A stretch of DNA of 64,000 nt, taken from Symbiodinium microadriaticum (Eukaryota > Sar > Dinophyceae > Suessiales > Symbiodiniaceae). The position numbers and the translations under genes were made by a program. The notes under the pieces are model-generated. The model was not told where the DNA came from. It ran no database searches and saw only the letters and a program-made list of their open reading frames with translations. Positions 44,050 to 55,700 of the stretch are shown here, piece after piece. The DNA lies in NCBI GenBank assembly GCA_001939145.1, contig LSRX01000180.1, forward strand, positions 835,783-899,782, in the 5' to 3' direction. Numbering within the stretch: position 1 is the stretch's first letter; each line of letters begins with the position of its first letter.

Positions 44050-47000
44050 TTACTGCATGATGGCATTGTTTGCCATCAGCTCTGCAAGCTCGCGCTCTGA
44101 CTCGCCTCCGCCCAAGTCTCGATAGACCAGCTTGAGGCCGGCTGGGGCGTAGAGGGCATCGGTTTCGGTACCACCCACCATCTCCACGTCAATGCAGTAG
44201 CAGATCGTTAAGGCGTTCGAGGACATCGTCACCAGATGCAGCATGCCATCACCAACCCACAGGCCAAACATCAAGAGCACTGGCATCGCCAGAAGAGGGG
44301 AATGCTCCGGAGTAACCCATACTTGGGTGATGGATGACTTCCTTCGCTGACTCTTACTCACTTTTCAACAGAAGCTCAAAAGTGAAAAGCTCCGTTGCCC
44401 CCTTGCCCCGAAACCTGAAACCCCACCGAAAAATCTGGGAACTAACATAAGAGCCAGGCTCATGCTCAGAGTTTCCACCTGGTGGTACGCGCCCTGCCGT
44501 GGCTCCCGAAAGAGGAAGAAAGCCCAAACCATGCTCGTGAAGCCCATGCTGCCCTTCAGAAAGGCCTCAATCCTGTGCGGCGGGGCTAGCGTTGGCTTGG
44601 CCGACCTAAAGCCCTGAGGTCTGGAAGGCGTGCAGCTCCAAGATGTGTGTTAGCACTCACTCAGGACTCACTTAGAACTGCAGTCGGAAAAGATTTGTGC
44701 AAGGCTGGATGTCCTGGAAGTGAACTTCGTGAGGTGAGGGATCTTCCCCCGAGACCGATTCAGCAAGCCTTCCACCCGTCTGGCAGAATCCATGTACTTG
44801 AAGCCCTTCAACGCCAGCATCACGAGCACGCTGTCTTTGTAAAAGCGAAGGATGTACAGGTCAATCTGAATCAAGGGCCAAAAGAGGTAGAAGGCAATAC
44901 CTGACAGGGATGCTTCCTGGAAACGGCCGGCCAACACTCCCAATACTCTGACAGCATCCCCAAACCCAACTTCATTCCACATAGCTCATCCGCCGAGCCG
45001 CGGTATTGCTGGTTCAAGGACTTGTCCAAGTTTGGCCTGTCTGGCACGAAGATCTGTATCCTCGGCTTGCTGCCCAAAGGCGGACAGCACAGCACTTCAA
45101 CCGAAGTGCTTCTCAACTCTTGTGGGCCTGGCCCTTCTCTCTGACCTTGCCTAGTCACCTAGCCTGATCATGCCGAAGCCCTGTGAAATCCAAAGCCACG
45201 CTTCCCAGAGCTCAGTGTCCGGTTCCCAAACAAGGACACCCACGCGCAACCGGGTCACACGCCACGAAGAAACCGGCATGGAGCCGACATCAGAGCGGCC
45301 CGAGCGATGCTGCCCAAATGAAATCCTCCGTTGGGGCTTGATAGAGGCTGCTGGCATTATGAAACGCTCACAACTCTTAAAATGGCTGAAAATCGGAATC
45401 TGAAGCCTGAAGCAGATTCAGGACCCTCGACCGCCCGGAGCCCAAGGAAACCATGATCCAGACCAAAACTTCGAAAAGCCAGGTTTCGGAACATGGAGTA
45501 GAGGGCGTAGCGGATGGGGGCGGGCCTCCCGCTGCCAATCTCCTGAACTATAGTGGGACTCCACAAAGTCATGGATCCCCTTTGGTATTGGGATCGCCTA
45601 TTTGCTGAAGCTCGCAAATTTTCAGGCGTGCCGTCCCGCATTGGGAGATCCTTTTTGCCAGGATTGCGGCATTAAACTTGACAGGGGCCGCAGCCTTGCA
45701 ACGATACACGAAGCTGGGCCTTTTGATCAAACAAAACCTATACCCTCGAGCTTTGGCTTCAGGGAATCTGTTGAAGTACTTCTCACTGCATGCCCAGGTA
45801 TCATGTTAGGCAGGTGTGTAGTCTGCTTAAAGGAAAATGCCGACACCTGTATAGTTTCCTTCAAGCAGGCTCGTACATCTGTGTTTCCCGTATCCTTTGG
45901 GAAGGCTACGTAGAATCGACGTAGAAAAGCCTCTTGAGCCAGAACTATGACCTACAATTGTAAAGCCGTGCAGTGTACAGTAGTTTGTCGGTTGGTTTGT
46001 CTTGTGTTTCTGTGCGTACATTCAGATCACAACTCGCCTCTGGGGCCAGTCATAGAAAACAGTCTGCGTGAGCTTCGCTGGAAGGGTATGGCCACCCAGG
46101 GTGAACACCTTCAACAGAATCCGTAATCAAACATGTCCCAAACTGCAAGATGTGTTCCTGCTCAGGAATCTAATGAAACTCAAGTTCCCAGTGCCCAAAA
46201 GAAGGTCTTATTTGCAGCTTGGGCCTGCATCTGAAGGTTCCGGGCTTTGAGGTGGAAGTAGTTGGCGCAGAGGATCTGGAAAGCGAAACTTGGGTCGCGC
46301 AGGTCACAGGATCGTGGGGTCGCAAAGCTAGACCGTGCTTTCGGGCGCAGTCTACCTCGGGACTCCGCTTTTGCAAGCCCTACACATAAACTGCCGGCTG
46401 TCAGTCTATTCTGTGCCGGGCAGGAGGGAGAGTGAGTGTTGCTGCGGCATGCCATCCCGAAGCATCGATGTCTTCCCCTGCTAGCGTTCCTGTGCACTTT
46501 GGCTTTGCTCGCTGCGTAGCGGCCTCGCACTTCAGCCCCTCCTTCGAGACAAACTGAACACCTCTTAACCCAGAAGTAGACTATCCCTTCGTTGACCTGC
46601 ATCAAAGAAGGCTGCAATCTTAGTCACCCGGGGCGACATCGGGATTCTAGGTTTGATGTTCTGACCTCTTGCAAGCAGTAAATGAAGCCTGCGCCGTGAT
46701 GTACTTGTTGCTGAAGGACAGGAACTCCAGAATCCAAAAAGTTCCGAAGACATAGAAGAAGACGCCCCACCTCAGCGCACCACGCGACAGACTCCACAGA
46801 ACCTGGAAAGCTCCTGTTCCTGTCGAAATGCGGAACTCTCAATCAATCAGATCTCGAGCCCCAGGACAGCCTATTTGCGAGCCCAGCATCAAGAAGAACG
46901 GGGACCAGGCCGTCCTCTCCACGAAATGCACCTCACCGAAGAGCTGGAGCTCAACCTGCAAAGTGCGCTTCAGATTCATCACCAGCATCACCAACAACAT

Positions 47001-47120
47001 CATCAACATGATCAACAACAACAAACACGACATCAGTACACCACCACTACCTGTCCCTAATATCGTGGCGGTGGCGGTGGTGGCGGTGGTGGCGGTGGTG
47101 GGGCGGTGGGGTGTAAGCGN

Positions 47121-47159
<39 letters not shown>

Positions 47160-47214
47160 CATGATGACGGTGACATGATGGTGATGGTGATGGTGACGAT
47201 GACGGTGACGGTGA

Positions 47215-47253
<39 letters not shown>

Positions 47254-49188
47254 TTTTTTTGCAGAGGCAAAGTCGTCATCGTTGTATAGCAGCAGGAGCA
47301 GTAGTAGAGGTAGGAGTGGCCGCCGTCGTCTTAGTAGAAGCAGCAGCCGAAGTAGTACGAGTAGCAGTAACTAGTGGCTGCTGTTCCTATTTTTCGGATC
47401 AGAGAGCACGAAAACGTATCAAGAGCTACAGTAAGGTTGCCCCCTAGATGCGCCTGGTAGGGCTCCACGATGCTCATGAGCAGCGCTAGGCGCCTGACGA
47501 AGACAGGCTCGTCGGAGTCATTTTGAAACAAATTGAATCTTGCTGTTCCTTGCCACTCGGAGGCACACGTTCTGAATTTGGTTTCATCGCAGATTGCTCC
47601 TCCACCTCCGCCTCCTCCTCCTCCTGCTCCTGGTGTTGCTCCTTCTCCCTACTTCTTGCACTCCTGCCACCACCAACACGACACTTTCATCAACGCCAGC
47701 ACTACCGCAGCTCTAACCTAAGTCTCAGCTTATTTCTGACTTCATAGGCCTGCACACGTAGAGGATGAACCCAATGCGAATGACAGACAGCGCCACACTC
47801 GTGAAAACGGTGACCAGGACATTCGGATCAAAGATTGCAGCCACACATTCTCGGAATACAGCATGCGCCCGCACCATGGCTGAAATCGTTGCACCTAGGA
47901 CCAGGAAAAATAAGAAGCTGGAGAGGTAGCAGCAGGTTCGGAAGTAGGGGAAGGCCATCAGCATCAGGGGGTGCGTCTCCTTGAAGAGGTCGATGCCCTT
48001 CATGACACTCAGGTCAAGATCCATGAGCACTCCTACCAAGGCCAAAGTGACGGCCGTGATGGAGAAGGCCAAGGTGGTAGCAGCAGTGGGGATATAGTAA
48101 AGAGCGATCAGGTAGATGAAGGATGTCACGAAAGGGACCGCAAGCACAACCAAAATGCCGTCTGAGGATGTGAAGATCACTCCTAGGGCTTTGTACATCT
48201 CCGTCTGGACACTCTTGACAGAGATAATGAGGCGCGCAAGCTCCAGATCTAAGGGCAAGCACAGCTGACCATAGATATTGTCCGTCGGGTAGGCTGGCCG
48301 GGTGTGCTCCTTTCCGCGCCCGTGCACTCTCATGCGCAGAGTGTCCATGCCAAGAACTCATTGACATGCCAACTGTAACTTTCCGCTGCAAACGCGCTTT
48401 CGCAACCCAGACAATCAATCCCCAGCCCGTCCTTCCCCATGGGGCCATCGGGCAAGGTGAAAGTGCCATCGGTGGCCGTCTGCGGGCAGGCCGAAACGCA
48501 AATGACCATGTCGTTGAACGGGTTCGGATGGTAGCCGAGAGGCTTGTCTTTCACCTGATCGAGCCCCTAGATCTTACCGGCATCGTAAGCAGCTGCTGAA
48601 CCGCGATGGACCTAAATGATACCCTTGTCTTGTCGCACCTGCCCATAAACGTCCGAAGTGAACTCGATATCCCGGAAACTCTCAAGGTGTCGCTTTGCTG
48701 TAGGCGTTCTTTTTGGAGGACTCTGGGAGGTTACTTCTACTTCTTCCGAGGTCAGAGCGGCCTCTGCATCGTAGCCGCAGAGCCGACCCTGAAAGTCAAT
48801 CGGCTCTGAGAGTCTCAAGACATTTCCTGGGCTTGCTCTAAGGAATTCGGGGTTTTTTTTTTTGAGCTACCAGAAGAAAGCTTCGAGTGAGAGATCTATT
48901 GAGGGCATGATTATAAGGCTTCTGTTAGGGTTATGGAACTCAAAGTTTCTAAGTGACCATCATAAGGCTCTACAGCAAAAGAGTATCGTTTCTCATCTCA
49001 TTAGCTAATGTAAGTTTAATTCAAGTTGCCTCTCTTGGGAAATGTGGTAAATAAGATTGTTTCCTTACTATGCCGGCGTAGTTGGAGCTCTCAAGAGCCC
49101 AGTTTCCCTTGGACACTGCATCGGCGTCAAGCTTAGCCATGAGCAAGAGGACCAGCAAGAAGAAGACCAGGTATCCCACATCTGTCAC
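44050..49188 (-). CDS. Choline-transporter-like protein (SLC44/CTL family), multi-exon
   Basis: Exons read in order on the minus strand rebuild an SLC44-type membrane transporter, a family that moves choline and related solutes. Exon 49069-49188 gives VTDVGYLVFFLLVLLLMAKL, the first helix. Exon 48762-48803 gives PIDFQGRLCGYDAE. An exon from 48554 gives VKDKPLGYHPNPFNDMVICV followed by SACP. The exon to 47758 gives YPTDNIYGQLCLPLDLE and about four helices. Exon 46666-46802 gives LRWGVFFYVFGTFWILEFLS. Exon 45480-45542 gives EIGSGRPAPIRYALYSMFRN. Further segments are near 44750-44900 (ILRFYKDSVLVMLALKGFKY), near 44490-44570 and at 44050-44360 (LTICYCIDVEMVGG, then the C-terminus). The GRLCG...KDKP...ICVSACP order and the C-terminal CYCIDVE segment are typical of the family. 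The first methionine exon and one or more middle exons were not placed. Several donors are GC. One intron holds a large microsatellite. Confidence 0.72.
46983..47360. repeat. Intronic compound triplet repeats (CAT, GGC, GAT) with one N
   Basis: ATCACCAACATCATC triplets, GTGGCGGTGGTGG runs, GATGATGATG (47121-47157), GGTGACGG and GGCGGCGG blocks follow one another, with an N at 47120. They lie inside the intron between the exons ending 47758 and starting 46802 of the SLC44-like gene. Polyaspartate and polyhistidine frames are by-products. Confidence 0.95.
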
Positions 49189-50216
49189 CTGAGCTTTGAT
49201 CGGCCCCGAAAACTCGTGACAGGGATGTTAGATCACGGGCTGGCCCTCTCAAATCCTCACCACGTGACTTGACGGATGGTATTGATGTCCTGCACTTCTT
49301 GCCTCCCGAAGACCTGAGCGGAAGATGCCAGGCAGTTCTACTGTGTGAGAATGGTGGGAGAGTGTCACTCTATAGAAGTGATTCAGAGGCGCACAAGAAA
49401 ACCGGAACCAGAATTCTTGTCGTATGGGCAGGCACAGAAAAGGCTTCCTCGTCGTTCGCTACGAAGAAATACTGAGAGCGCACTGCTTGACGGGCAGCAG
49501 CACGTGTCGTCATCGGGGAGTACCTCCGCATCCGTATTATTAATTATGGTGAACGACTTTCTGCATGGTTTCCGGGTTTGGCTCACATTCGGCAGCGTTC
49601 TCGTCGAAGCATCCGCGGTGCAAGAGTGGGGATGGACACAGCTTTGGCACTACACGTCAGCCGTCAAGTGGTATGGAGCCGCAGAAAATCACAGAACGGT
49701 GCCAAAGCTCCCGGAAGAAGCGACAGCAATGTAGAAATGCCACAGATGAAGCAAACAGAAAGTCAAACAATACTGGTTTAGCGAAACAAACAGCAAAGGA
49801 AAGAAGATGCAGACAAGCGGTACTGAACGTGTCAACGAACACCTGCGGGCGTGAGTCTCTGTGCTAAAACTACTACAAGGTGCCCGCCTCAAGCAGGTCA
49901 CAGAAACTCAGGCTGCAGACCGCCAGGAAGAAGGCGGAGGAACCATGCAGATCCCGGTGCCATGGCAAATCCGAAGAGCCGCATGACACTTGACAACGAG
50001 AGACACTTGTTTCCAAGCCGCGAAGCTGCATGATAGACAACGTCCTTCAGCTGCGAACATCCAAAAGCCTGCCTTCTACCAGAGCAGGAAACACAGAAAA
50101 GCTGGTGTCTGATTAGTTTTTAAGTCCAAACCTTCCGTCTCAGCATGCATGATTGGCTCTGTGTCCTTCAAAATTGCAGGCTGCGCCAGGTCTCCAGGCA
50201 GTGGTTCTAGCATGTT
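49189..50216. other. No exon placed; probably upstream intron or intergenic
   Basis: The missing first exon(s) of the SLC44-like gene should lie here or further right. I could not identify one. Frames on both strands (for example 49345-49734) lack family character. Confidence 0.35.
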
Positions 50217-50657
50217 CTAGCAGTTACGAATCCAAGGCCCTGAGCCAGCTTGAGCCAAAGCCTTGAACAGGACACTGCATGCAGGGCCCCTTGTGATCCC
50301 TTGTGCCTTTTTGGCTTCAGCGGGGGATCCAGAAAACCAAATCAACAGAGCCGTGGCCTCACTACGGTCCACGTTTCCGTCGCAGTCGGCATCCAAATGC
50401 CGCAGGGCACTGCGAATGGAATTGAACCTTCGAACGGGCATGTCAGCTGGGCTCATAGCATCCAAGCACACAGGCAACCTCGTTTTGGAGGTCTGGGCTA
50501 AGGAGCGGGCTTCTGCGCTGCCTTCTCGCTGATCAGCTGGAGGATGACTTTCATCTCGCGCTCCTCCTGTAGAGTGGGCAAGCAGGGTTTGGGGACCCCC
50601 GGGACCGACTTGGATGCACAAACCTGGTGGCTGAATGCGGCTTTTTGTCTGGTGCAC
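50217..50657 (-). CDS. EF-hand calcium-binding protein, C-terminal exon
   Basis: The frame contains SIRSALRHLDADCDGNVDRS followed by EATALLIWF. The loop D-A-D-C-D-G-N-V-D-R-S-E is a textbook EF-hand, with Asp at 1, 3 and 5, Gly at 6, hydrophobic at 8 and Glu at 12. The frame stops at 50217. The part upstream of about 50460 is probably intronic. In another frame, at about 50523-50590, LQEEREMKVILQLISEKAAQ after CTACAG|GAG looks like a preceding exon. The SET-domain gene ends only 25 bases above the frame, so the borders between these transcripts are uncertain. Confidence 0.5.
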   Translation of the reverse strand: MHQTKSRIQPPGLCIQVGPGGPQTLLAHSTGGARDESHPPADQREGSAEARSLAQTSKTRLPVCLDAMSPADMPVRRFNSIRSALRHLDADCDGNVDRSEATALLIWFSGSPAEAKKAQGITRGPACSVLFKALAQAGSGPWIRNC

Positions 50658-50682
50658 AATCGGGTCGAGAGCCTATCTGCGG

Positions 50683-51714
50683 CTATGCCGAACAAGGAAT
50701 GCCGTATTGATGCTGCAATATTTCTCGCCGCTGTTCCATGCTGTAGGGAGCTCCACTTAAGTAGTCAATGCACAGCTCCTCGCCCGCAGCCACCGGCCGT
50801 CGTGTTCGCACATAGCATCGCTGGGGCTCGAGCGGATTGCTTGCAACATAGCAGTTCGACTCTACATCGTGGTTCATGGCGGACGTGACAGGGTAGATGG
50901 CCATGCCCTTGGCCAGTCCATCTTCAGAATCTTCATAGCACTGTGACTGGACGGCCATAGAATTCACCCTCACAAGCCCCATCAATCGACCCAGGGCCTC
51001 TGGTCCAGCTAACAAGGATGCGATTGCCGCACTCGACCCCGACAGAACTGCCGAGAGCTCTTCCGCCATCTCGGAGGTCTGTGTGCGCACCGCAGACTGG
51101 AAGAAACGATCCAGGGAAGCATTGGCTTCCGAATCCAAGTCCTCGGAGCTGCTGGCGGCGGAGTCAGACTCGTCGTCCGTGTCATACACTGGACGCTTCA
51201 TTGTCTGCCACCAGGGCGGTGCCGCGTATCCCAGCCAAGGCGTCTGCTGCCATGCATCGCCCTGGGGTACAGGGACAGGGACGCAGTTCCGCAAACTCGC
51301 GAGTGCTCGAGCTGCCAATACGTAATATTCGTTGCCACACTCCTGCGCTCGCTGCACATATTCGGCCCATCTGGGGTTGGCGGCAGGGCACAGCACATCG
51401 TGGTAAGCCCAATGCGCTGCGTCGCGGCACGAATGGCTGCAGTACGGTGCTCCGCACTTCCGGGGACAAAACACCTTCCCCGAATCTTCGCGCAGCCACA
51501 CTAAGCAATGCTGACAGAATCCCTCTGACGAGGCGTCGTCAAACATCAGCATGGCCATGCCACAAACCGGATCCTCTTCGAAGAGCAACTCATCCTCAAG
51601 AAGGGACCGCTTGGCAAAGAGTCCATTGCCCTTGCTGGACGCGAGCCCTTCACATGCTCGAACCTCCGCACTTTCAGGACAATGCCGGCTCCAGCTTCCG
51701 ACCAAGCATGGCAT
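50683..51714 (-). CDS. SMYD-type SET/MYND lysine methyltransferase-like protein
   Basis: From the ATG at 51712-51714 the frame encodes 343 residues. The N-terminal SET half has GLASSKGNGLFAKRSLLEDE, where SKGNGLFA is the S-adenosylmethionine-binding start. A MYND zinc finger interrupts it: C-x2-C-x12-C-x3-C-x4-C-x3-C-x8-H-x3-C (from CQHC to HDVLC). After an acidic serine-rich insert (DTDDESDSAASSSEDLDSE), the SET core resumes with YPVTSAMNHDVESNCYVAS (the NH-x4-N motif) and AAGEELCIDYL. The chain ends YGIPCSA, without the cysteine post-SET domain. SMYD proteins methylate lysines on histones or other proteins. The frame is open upstream to 51921, with another ATG at 51882. Splicing at TTTCACAG|CC is possible just above 51714, so the start is provisional. 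Confidence 0.8.
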   Translation of the reverse strand: MPCLVGSWSRHCPESAEVRACEGLASSKGNGLFAKRSLLEDELLFEEDPVCGMAMLMFDDASSEGFCQHCLVWLREDSGKVFCPRKCGAPYCSHSCRDAAHWAYHDVLCPAANPRWAEYVQRAQECGNEYYVLAARALASLRNCVPVPVPQGDAWQQTPWLGYAAPPWWQTMKRPVYDTDDESDSAASSSEDLDSEANASLDRFFQSAVRTQTSEMAEELSAVLSGSSAAIASLLAGPEALGRLMGLVRVNSMAVQSQCYEDSEDGLAKGMAIYPVTSAMNHDVESNCYVASNPLEPQRCYVRTRRPVAAGEELCIDYLSGAPYSMEQRREILQHQYGIPCSA

Positions 51715-51922
51715 CCTATGGAGCGGCTGTGAAATCAAAACCTGTATTATTATATTCCTATAGTGGCAGTCGAAGATGGAAACCGTCTTGATAACACGTC
51801 GAAGAAAAGCTCCCTCCACTTGGAGGCTTTGGGAAGCACAACGGGCAGACTCGCTATGCAGCAGCATCACTCGCTGCCCCATATAAAGTTGCACCCACTG
51901 GGTCCTAAGGACCAACGACAAG

Positions 51923-51938
51923 CTTGAGCCACGAATGG
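51923..51938 (-). other. Spliced-leader relic upstream of the SET/MYND gene
   Basis: The minus strand reads CCATTCGTGGCTCAAG. The last 15 bases of the dinoflagellate spliced leader are CCATTTTGGCTCAAG. The two differ by one substitution and one inserted base. It lies in gene orientation directly above the open frame of the SET gene. Such relics arise when a trans-spliced mRNA is copied back into the genome. Confidence 0.6.
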
Positions 51939-52340
51939 GGTCTCGAAAAACCTCTCTGTCGGGTCACCTGAAAAATCTCGTTGGCATAGTATAACCTGAG
52001 TGCGATACTAAACCATAAACAAAAACCGCTGGGAGGGGAGAAGAATGCTGCAGCCTGTCCTTATTGAGCGGCTGGAACAGCTCCTGCATTTTGGGAGGTC
52101 AACTGAAGCTATTCAGTAGAACATGTTGAGTATGTACTTCCTCTTCCCTTGAGTTCCTGCTTCCGATTGGGTTTCTGTTTCTCTCTTCAATCCACAGGCT
52201 TCGGAGCCAATAAAGGACTCCCTTGCGATGAAGCGCACATCGGTTCGGTTACTAACGACAAGGTGAGGCGAGACCGGTACACTGCAAAACCACCATGGGC
52301 TCTATCAACCGCGACTGCCTTTCTTTCGTCCCCACTGCAC
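51939..52340. other. No gene recognised
   Basis: This is non-coding sequence above the SET gene. It contains no clear promoter motif. Confidence 0.35.
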
Positions 52341-52918
52341 TCGCTCTCTCTCTTGCTTGCTTGCTTGCACGGCGCTTGGGCACAGGGGACAAGTCCCCTG
52401 TACCCTGCGCTCACACGCTACGCCACTGTCCGTGTCTGGGTCTGTGTGAGACAGAAGGTTCAGCCCCGTTGTGCGGTTTAGCCCCCGGGCCCGCGAAAAC
52501 ACCCCTTAGGCCCTTGCCTGCTTGCATCCTAGAACTCTACTCCCCGGGGCCTGGGCCAACTCGCGCGGGCTGAACCGTTGCTGGTGCGGGTTTCCGGGGC
52601 TCCCGGGCATTGCCGGGTAACCCGCCCTCTCCAGACCGAGGTTGCTCCTGTTTTGTCCCCTAGTAGAGGCAACAAATTGAGCTGGCAGTGAACACAACAG
52701 AAACTTCATGAGCCAACCACGTCGGGTCTGTACTGTTCGGTTTGTGGAGTAGGTGTTGTTAGATGTCGGCACGGGTCCCCTGTGTGCTCTCGCTCTCTTT
52801 CCCTTCTTTTGCTCCTTCCCTCGTTCTTGCTTGCTTGCTAGGGGTTTGGGGGCGAACCCCCCGGCCCGAAAGCCAACCCCACCACGGTCCGCGCTGGTAC
52901 GTCTTCCCTCGTTCTCTC

Positions 52919-52969
<51 letters not shown>

Positions 52970-53000
52970 GTCTCTCTGTCTCTCTCACTCTACGAAGCGG
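52341..53000. repeat. (CT)n tracts with CTTGCTTGCTTG runs and GGGG/CCCC hairpins
   Basis: At 52350-52401 a CT run leads to CTTGCTTGCTTGC and then a 9-bp inverted repeat (ACAGGGGAC-AA-GTCCCCTGT). At 52790-52865 a CT-rich stretch leads to CTTGCTTGCTTGC, then GGGGG-CGAA-CCCCC. A purer CT tract fills 52916-52990. The same layout recurs at 56480-56676. Confidence 0.8.
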
Positions 53001-55700
53001 GTGCTGCAAAGCCGGGGTGTGCCGCAAAAGCCCACGCGCCATGCGCACTCTTGGAACAACTTGGGTTTGCGGGATTGACCTCTGCTTGTCTGCTTTTCGT
53101 GCGGCATTCCGTTTCTGAAGACGAACCTCTGACCATTGTACGGCCCAGGGATGCTCAGGGCTTGTAAATGTTCCTTCTTCGCTCCTTCCCGTTGCTTCTT
53201 GTTGTCGCACACTCACGCTTCGGTGAGTTCTTAGTCTTAGTCTTAGCCTTGCTTACACTCTGAAGCCGACAGACGGTGTTTGAGCGGAGCTCAGTGCAGA
53301 AGGAACTCAAGCCTCCCGACTTCATGGGTAAACCCTTCCCTCCCTCGGCCCTGAAATTGCTTCACAACCGGTCACCTCATCCGTGCGACTGGCTTTGTGC
53401 AGCTCCCGGGCAGTCAGAGCCCCAGTCGAAGCAATGAGACGCCTCCGGGCTCGACAGATTCATCTGGGCATGTGAAAATTCTTCCACACTTTAAGGCCTC
53501 TAGGATCCTCTAGGCTGATCATGAATCATGGACCCACGGCACCTGACTGGGAGGTCAAACTTCCTCAGGTCGCGAAGGCTCCTGATTCACCGTGGCTTAC
53601 CGAGCCATGCTTGTCTGGGAGGTGCTGGGATAGCACTGCATTGCAGCTTGTAGTTCTGAAGTTGTGCTTTCAGAGAGTCGGGAGTTAAGTCACTAACTTC
53701 ACAGGTTTGGGGCGACGTCGCTAAATTCGCTCTTGTTGTAGAATGACGTCGCTGACAACAGCACAGTCTGTGCTTGAGTTGCGGGGACATGAAGTACCCT
53801 TATCCCCTGCAGGTTTGTGAAACCTGACCTTCCCATGCAAGCCGCGTCTTCTCTTGTACCGGCTGCACAAAGGAGCTTCATGACTCGTCAGAGTCGAGGC
53901 AGGATGAAACGCTCCAGACACAAGAGCGTCTCCCATGCGTCTTTCCCAGGGGAGACTGTGAATATACAGCCTCGGGCCCAGGCACATCGCCTTTGTAGAG
54001 GACCGGTTCGTCGGTGACCCGGTCCCCGATGCCTATGGCACCAAGAGCACAAGAAACAGCAAGTCGTCACGAAATCTGCTTGTAGGCCGAGGAATCAGGA
54101 CATGCTCGACATTGGGCGTTGGATTGGCATCGCTTTGCCGAGCCCCGTCCCGCCAAAAGTTGCACCGAGGTCGGAGCGCTTCCCCTGGCTCGCAACGTTG
54201 TCCAGCCAGACAGACGCAGCAGACATTGCATCATGACCTCCACATCACGCTTTGCAATGCCCTCGTGCAGGTCCTGACACTATGACTGTCCCTCTTCTAC
54301 GAAACAGCAGGGCATGTTGAGCAACCGGCCAACGTTCCAACTCGTCTTCTTTATACGTGGACTTTGCCCCAGCCTGGGCCGTGAAACTCGCAGGGAATCG
54401 GCGATGGCCGTCCGAAACGACACCTCACGAACCTCCTACTAGCACCTTTCTCGGAATCGGAATAGACTCGGACCAATTCGGAAGTCAAGGCCAGATCCCT
54501 AGCCGAAGACACGTTCAAGGCACTGGGCACCTTGCAAAGTTTCCGGAGCCCTGCAGAATGCAAGCAATAGCCACAGCGACGTGCAGTGACGAAGGAACCG
54601 TACTCCGTTTCGTGCGTTTCTGAAGGGTTTTGGAGTGTGCAGCCTAGGCTACCTCTTAAACCCTTTTGTTTGCATCTGGATTGCGAGATGAGGGCATCTG
54701 CAGATCTCCCAAGCATTCAACCCCGAACCCAAGTCAAGTCGGGCAGCCTAAACCGCCCTAGCCTTACGATGGGCGGCAGCCCTCCAGGAGGGAGTTTGCT
54801 TCCATATCCACGCCGGCCAGACCTTGCAGAAACAGGGCTTCAAGGTTATGCGGCAAAGGTTTGAGCAGCTTTCAGCTGAAACAGAATCTGAACCCTGAAC
54901 CCTACGGGCATGTAAGACTTGGGCATGCTTAACAGGCCGCATCGGGGGCCCCGTTCTCCAACCGGTCTGAGCAAAACACCCAACAAGCCAGGGCGGCAGT
55001 TACGTGTAAGACTTGCTCCACGCCCAGCGATCTCTCGGAAAGTGCAGGTCCCTTTCGTGTCGAACCGTGTCCGTTGTCTTGTTTCGCTCCAAGCAGAGGC
55101 CTGGAAGGAGCCACAGGGCCACCAGAAGAATCACCTAGGGACCTAGGGTCGGCTTCAAGGTACCAACAGTACTAGCGATGCTCTCCCAGGACTCAGGACG
55201 GTCACGGTGATCACACTTCAGCAGCCAACTGGGCTTTTGAAAGCCGAATGCTGATGCTTTGTTTCGCATCACGGCGAAATTTGGCGAGGGACGTCTAATT
55301 GCGCGTGCTGCTGTCACCCCGTCAAGACACGGGCAGCCCACGAAAACACTAAGAGACTTACAAATCCTCACAACGCAAACGATGCAATCACCCCCGCTTG
55401 CTGTGCACTGGATGTCGAGAGTTTTTATACAAGTGGCACTTCAAACGTGCCTGGCGTAACGTGCGAGTCTTGGATGCTATACAAGGTTTTACCTTGCAAG
55501 CTCCGGACTTCAAACACTGGCCATGGAATTTGGATGGAAAAATTTTACGGTAAAGACGAACGAGCAACTTTAGCTGCTGCCGCTTGCTAGCTCGGTAAGA
55601 TCTTGGATCAAACCAGCCAGCAGCAACACCTGCGTGCAAGATGGAATTGCAGTGATCAGAAATTGCGATGGCATCGCCTCGACAACCCTGAGATCTGTAC
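53001..55700. other. Largely non-coding; possible small exon near 53620-53720
   Basis: The minus frame around 53620-53720 reads VSDLTPDSLKAQLQNYKLQC, which faintly resembles a SAP-type helix pair, but no partner exon was found. Other frames (54351-54716, 54357-54623, 55135-55371) have no family character. No repeat arrays were seen. Confidence 0.3.

Noticed and set aside
45602-45913. Plus-strand open frame with Cys residues
   Set aside because: It overlaps the SLC44-like gene on the other strand and shows no family character, so it was treated as a chance frame.
52506-53216. 236-codon minus-strand frame rich in Arg-Glu
   Set aside because: Its centre is the CT microsatellite and its ends have no family character.
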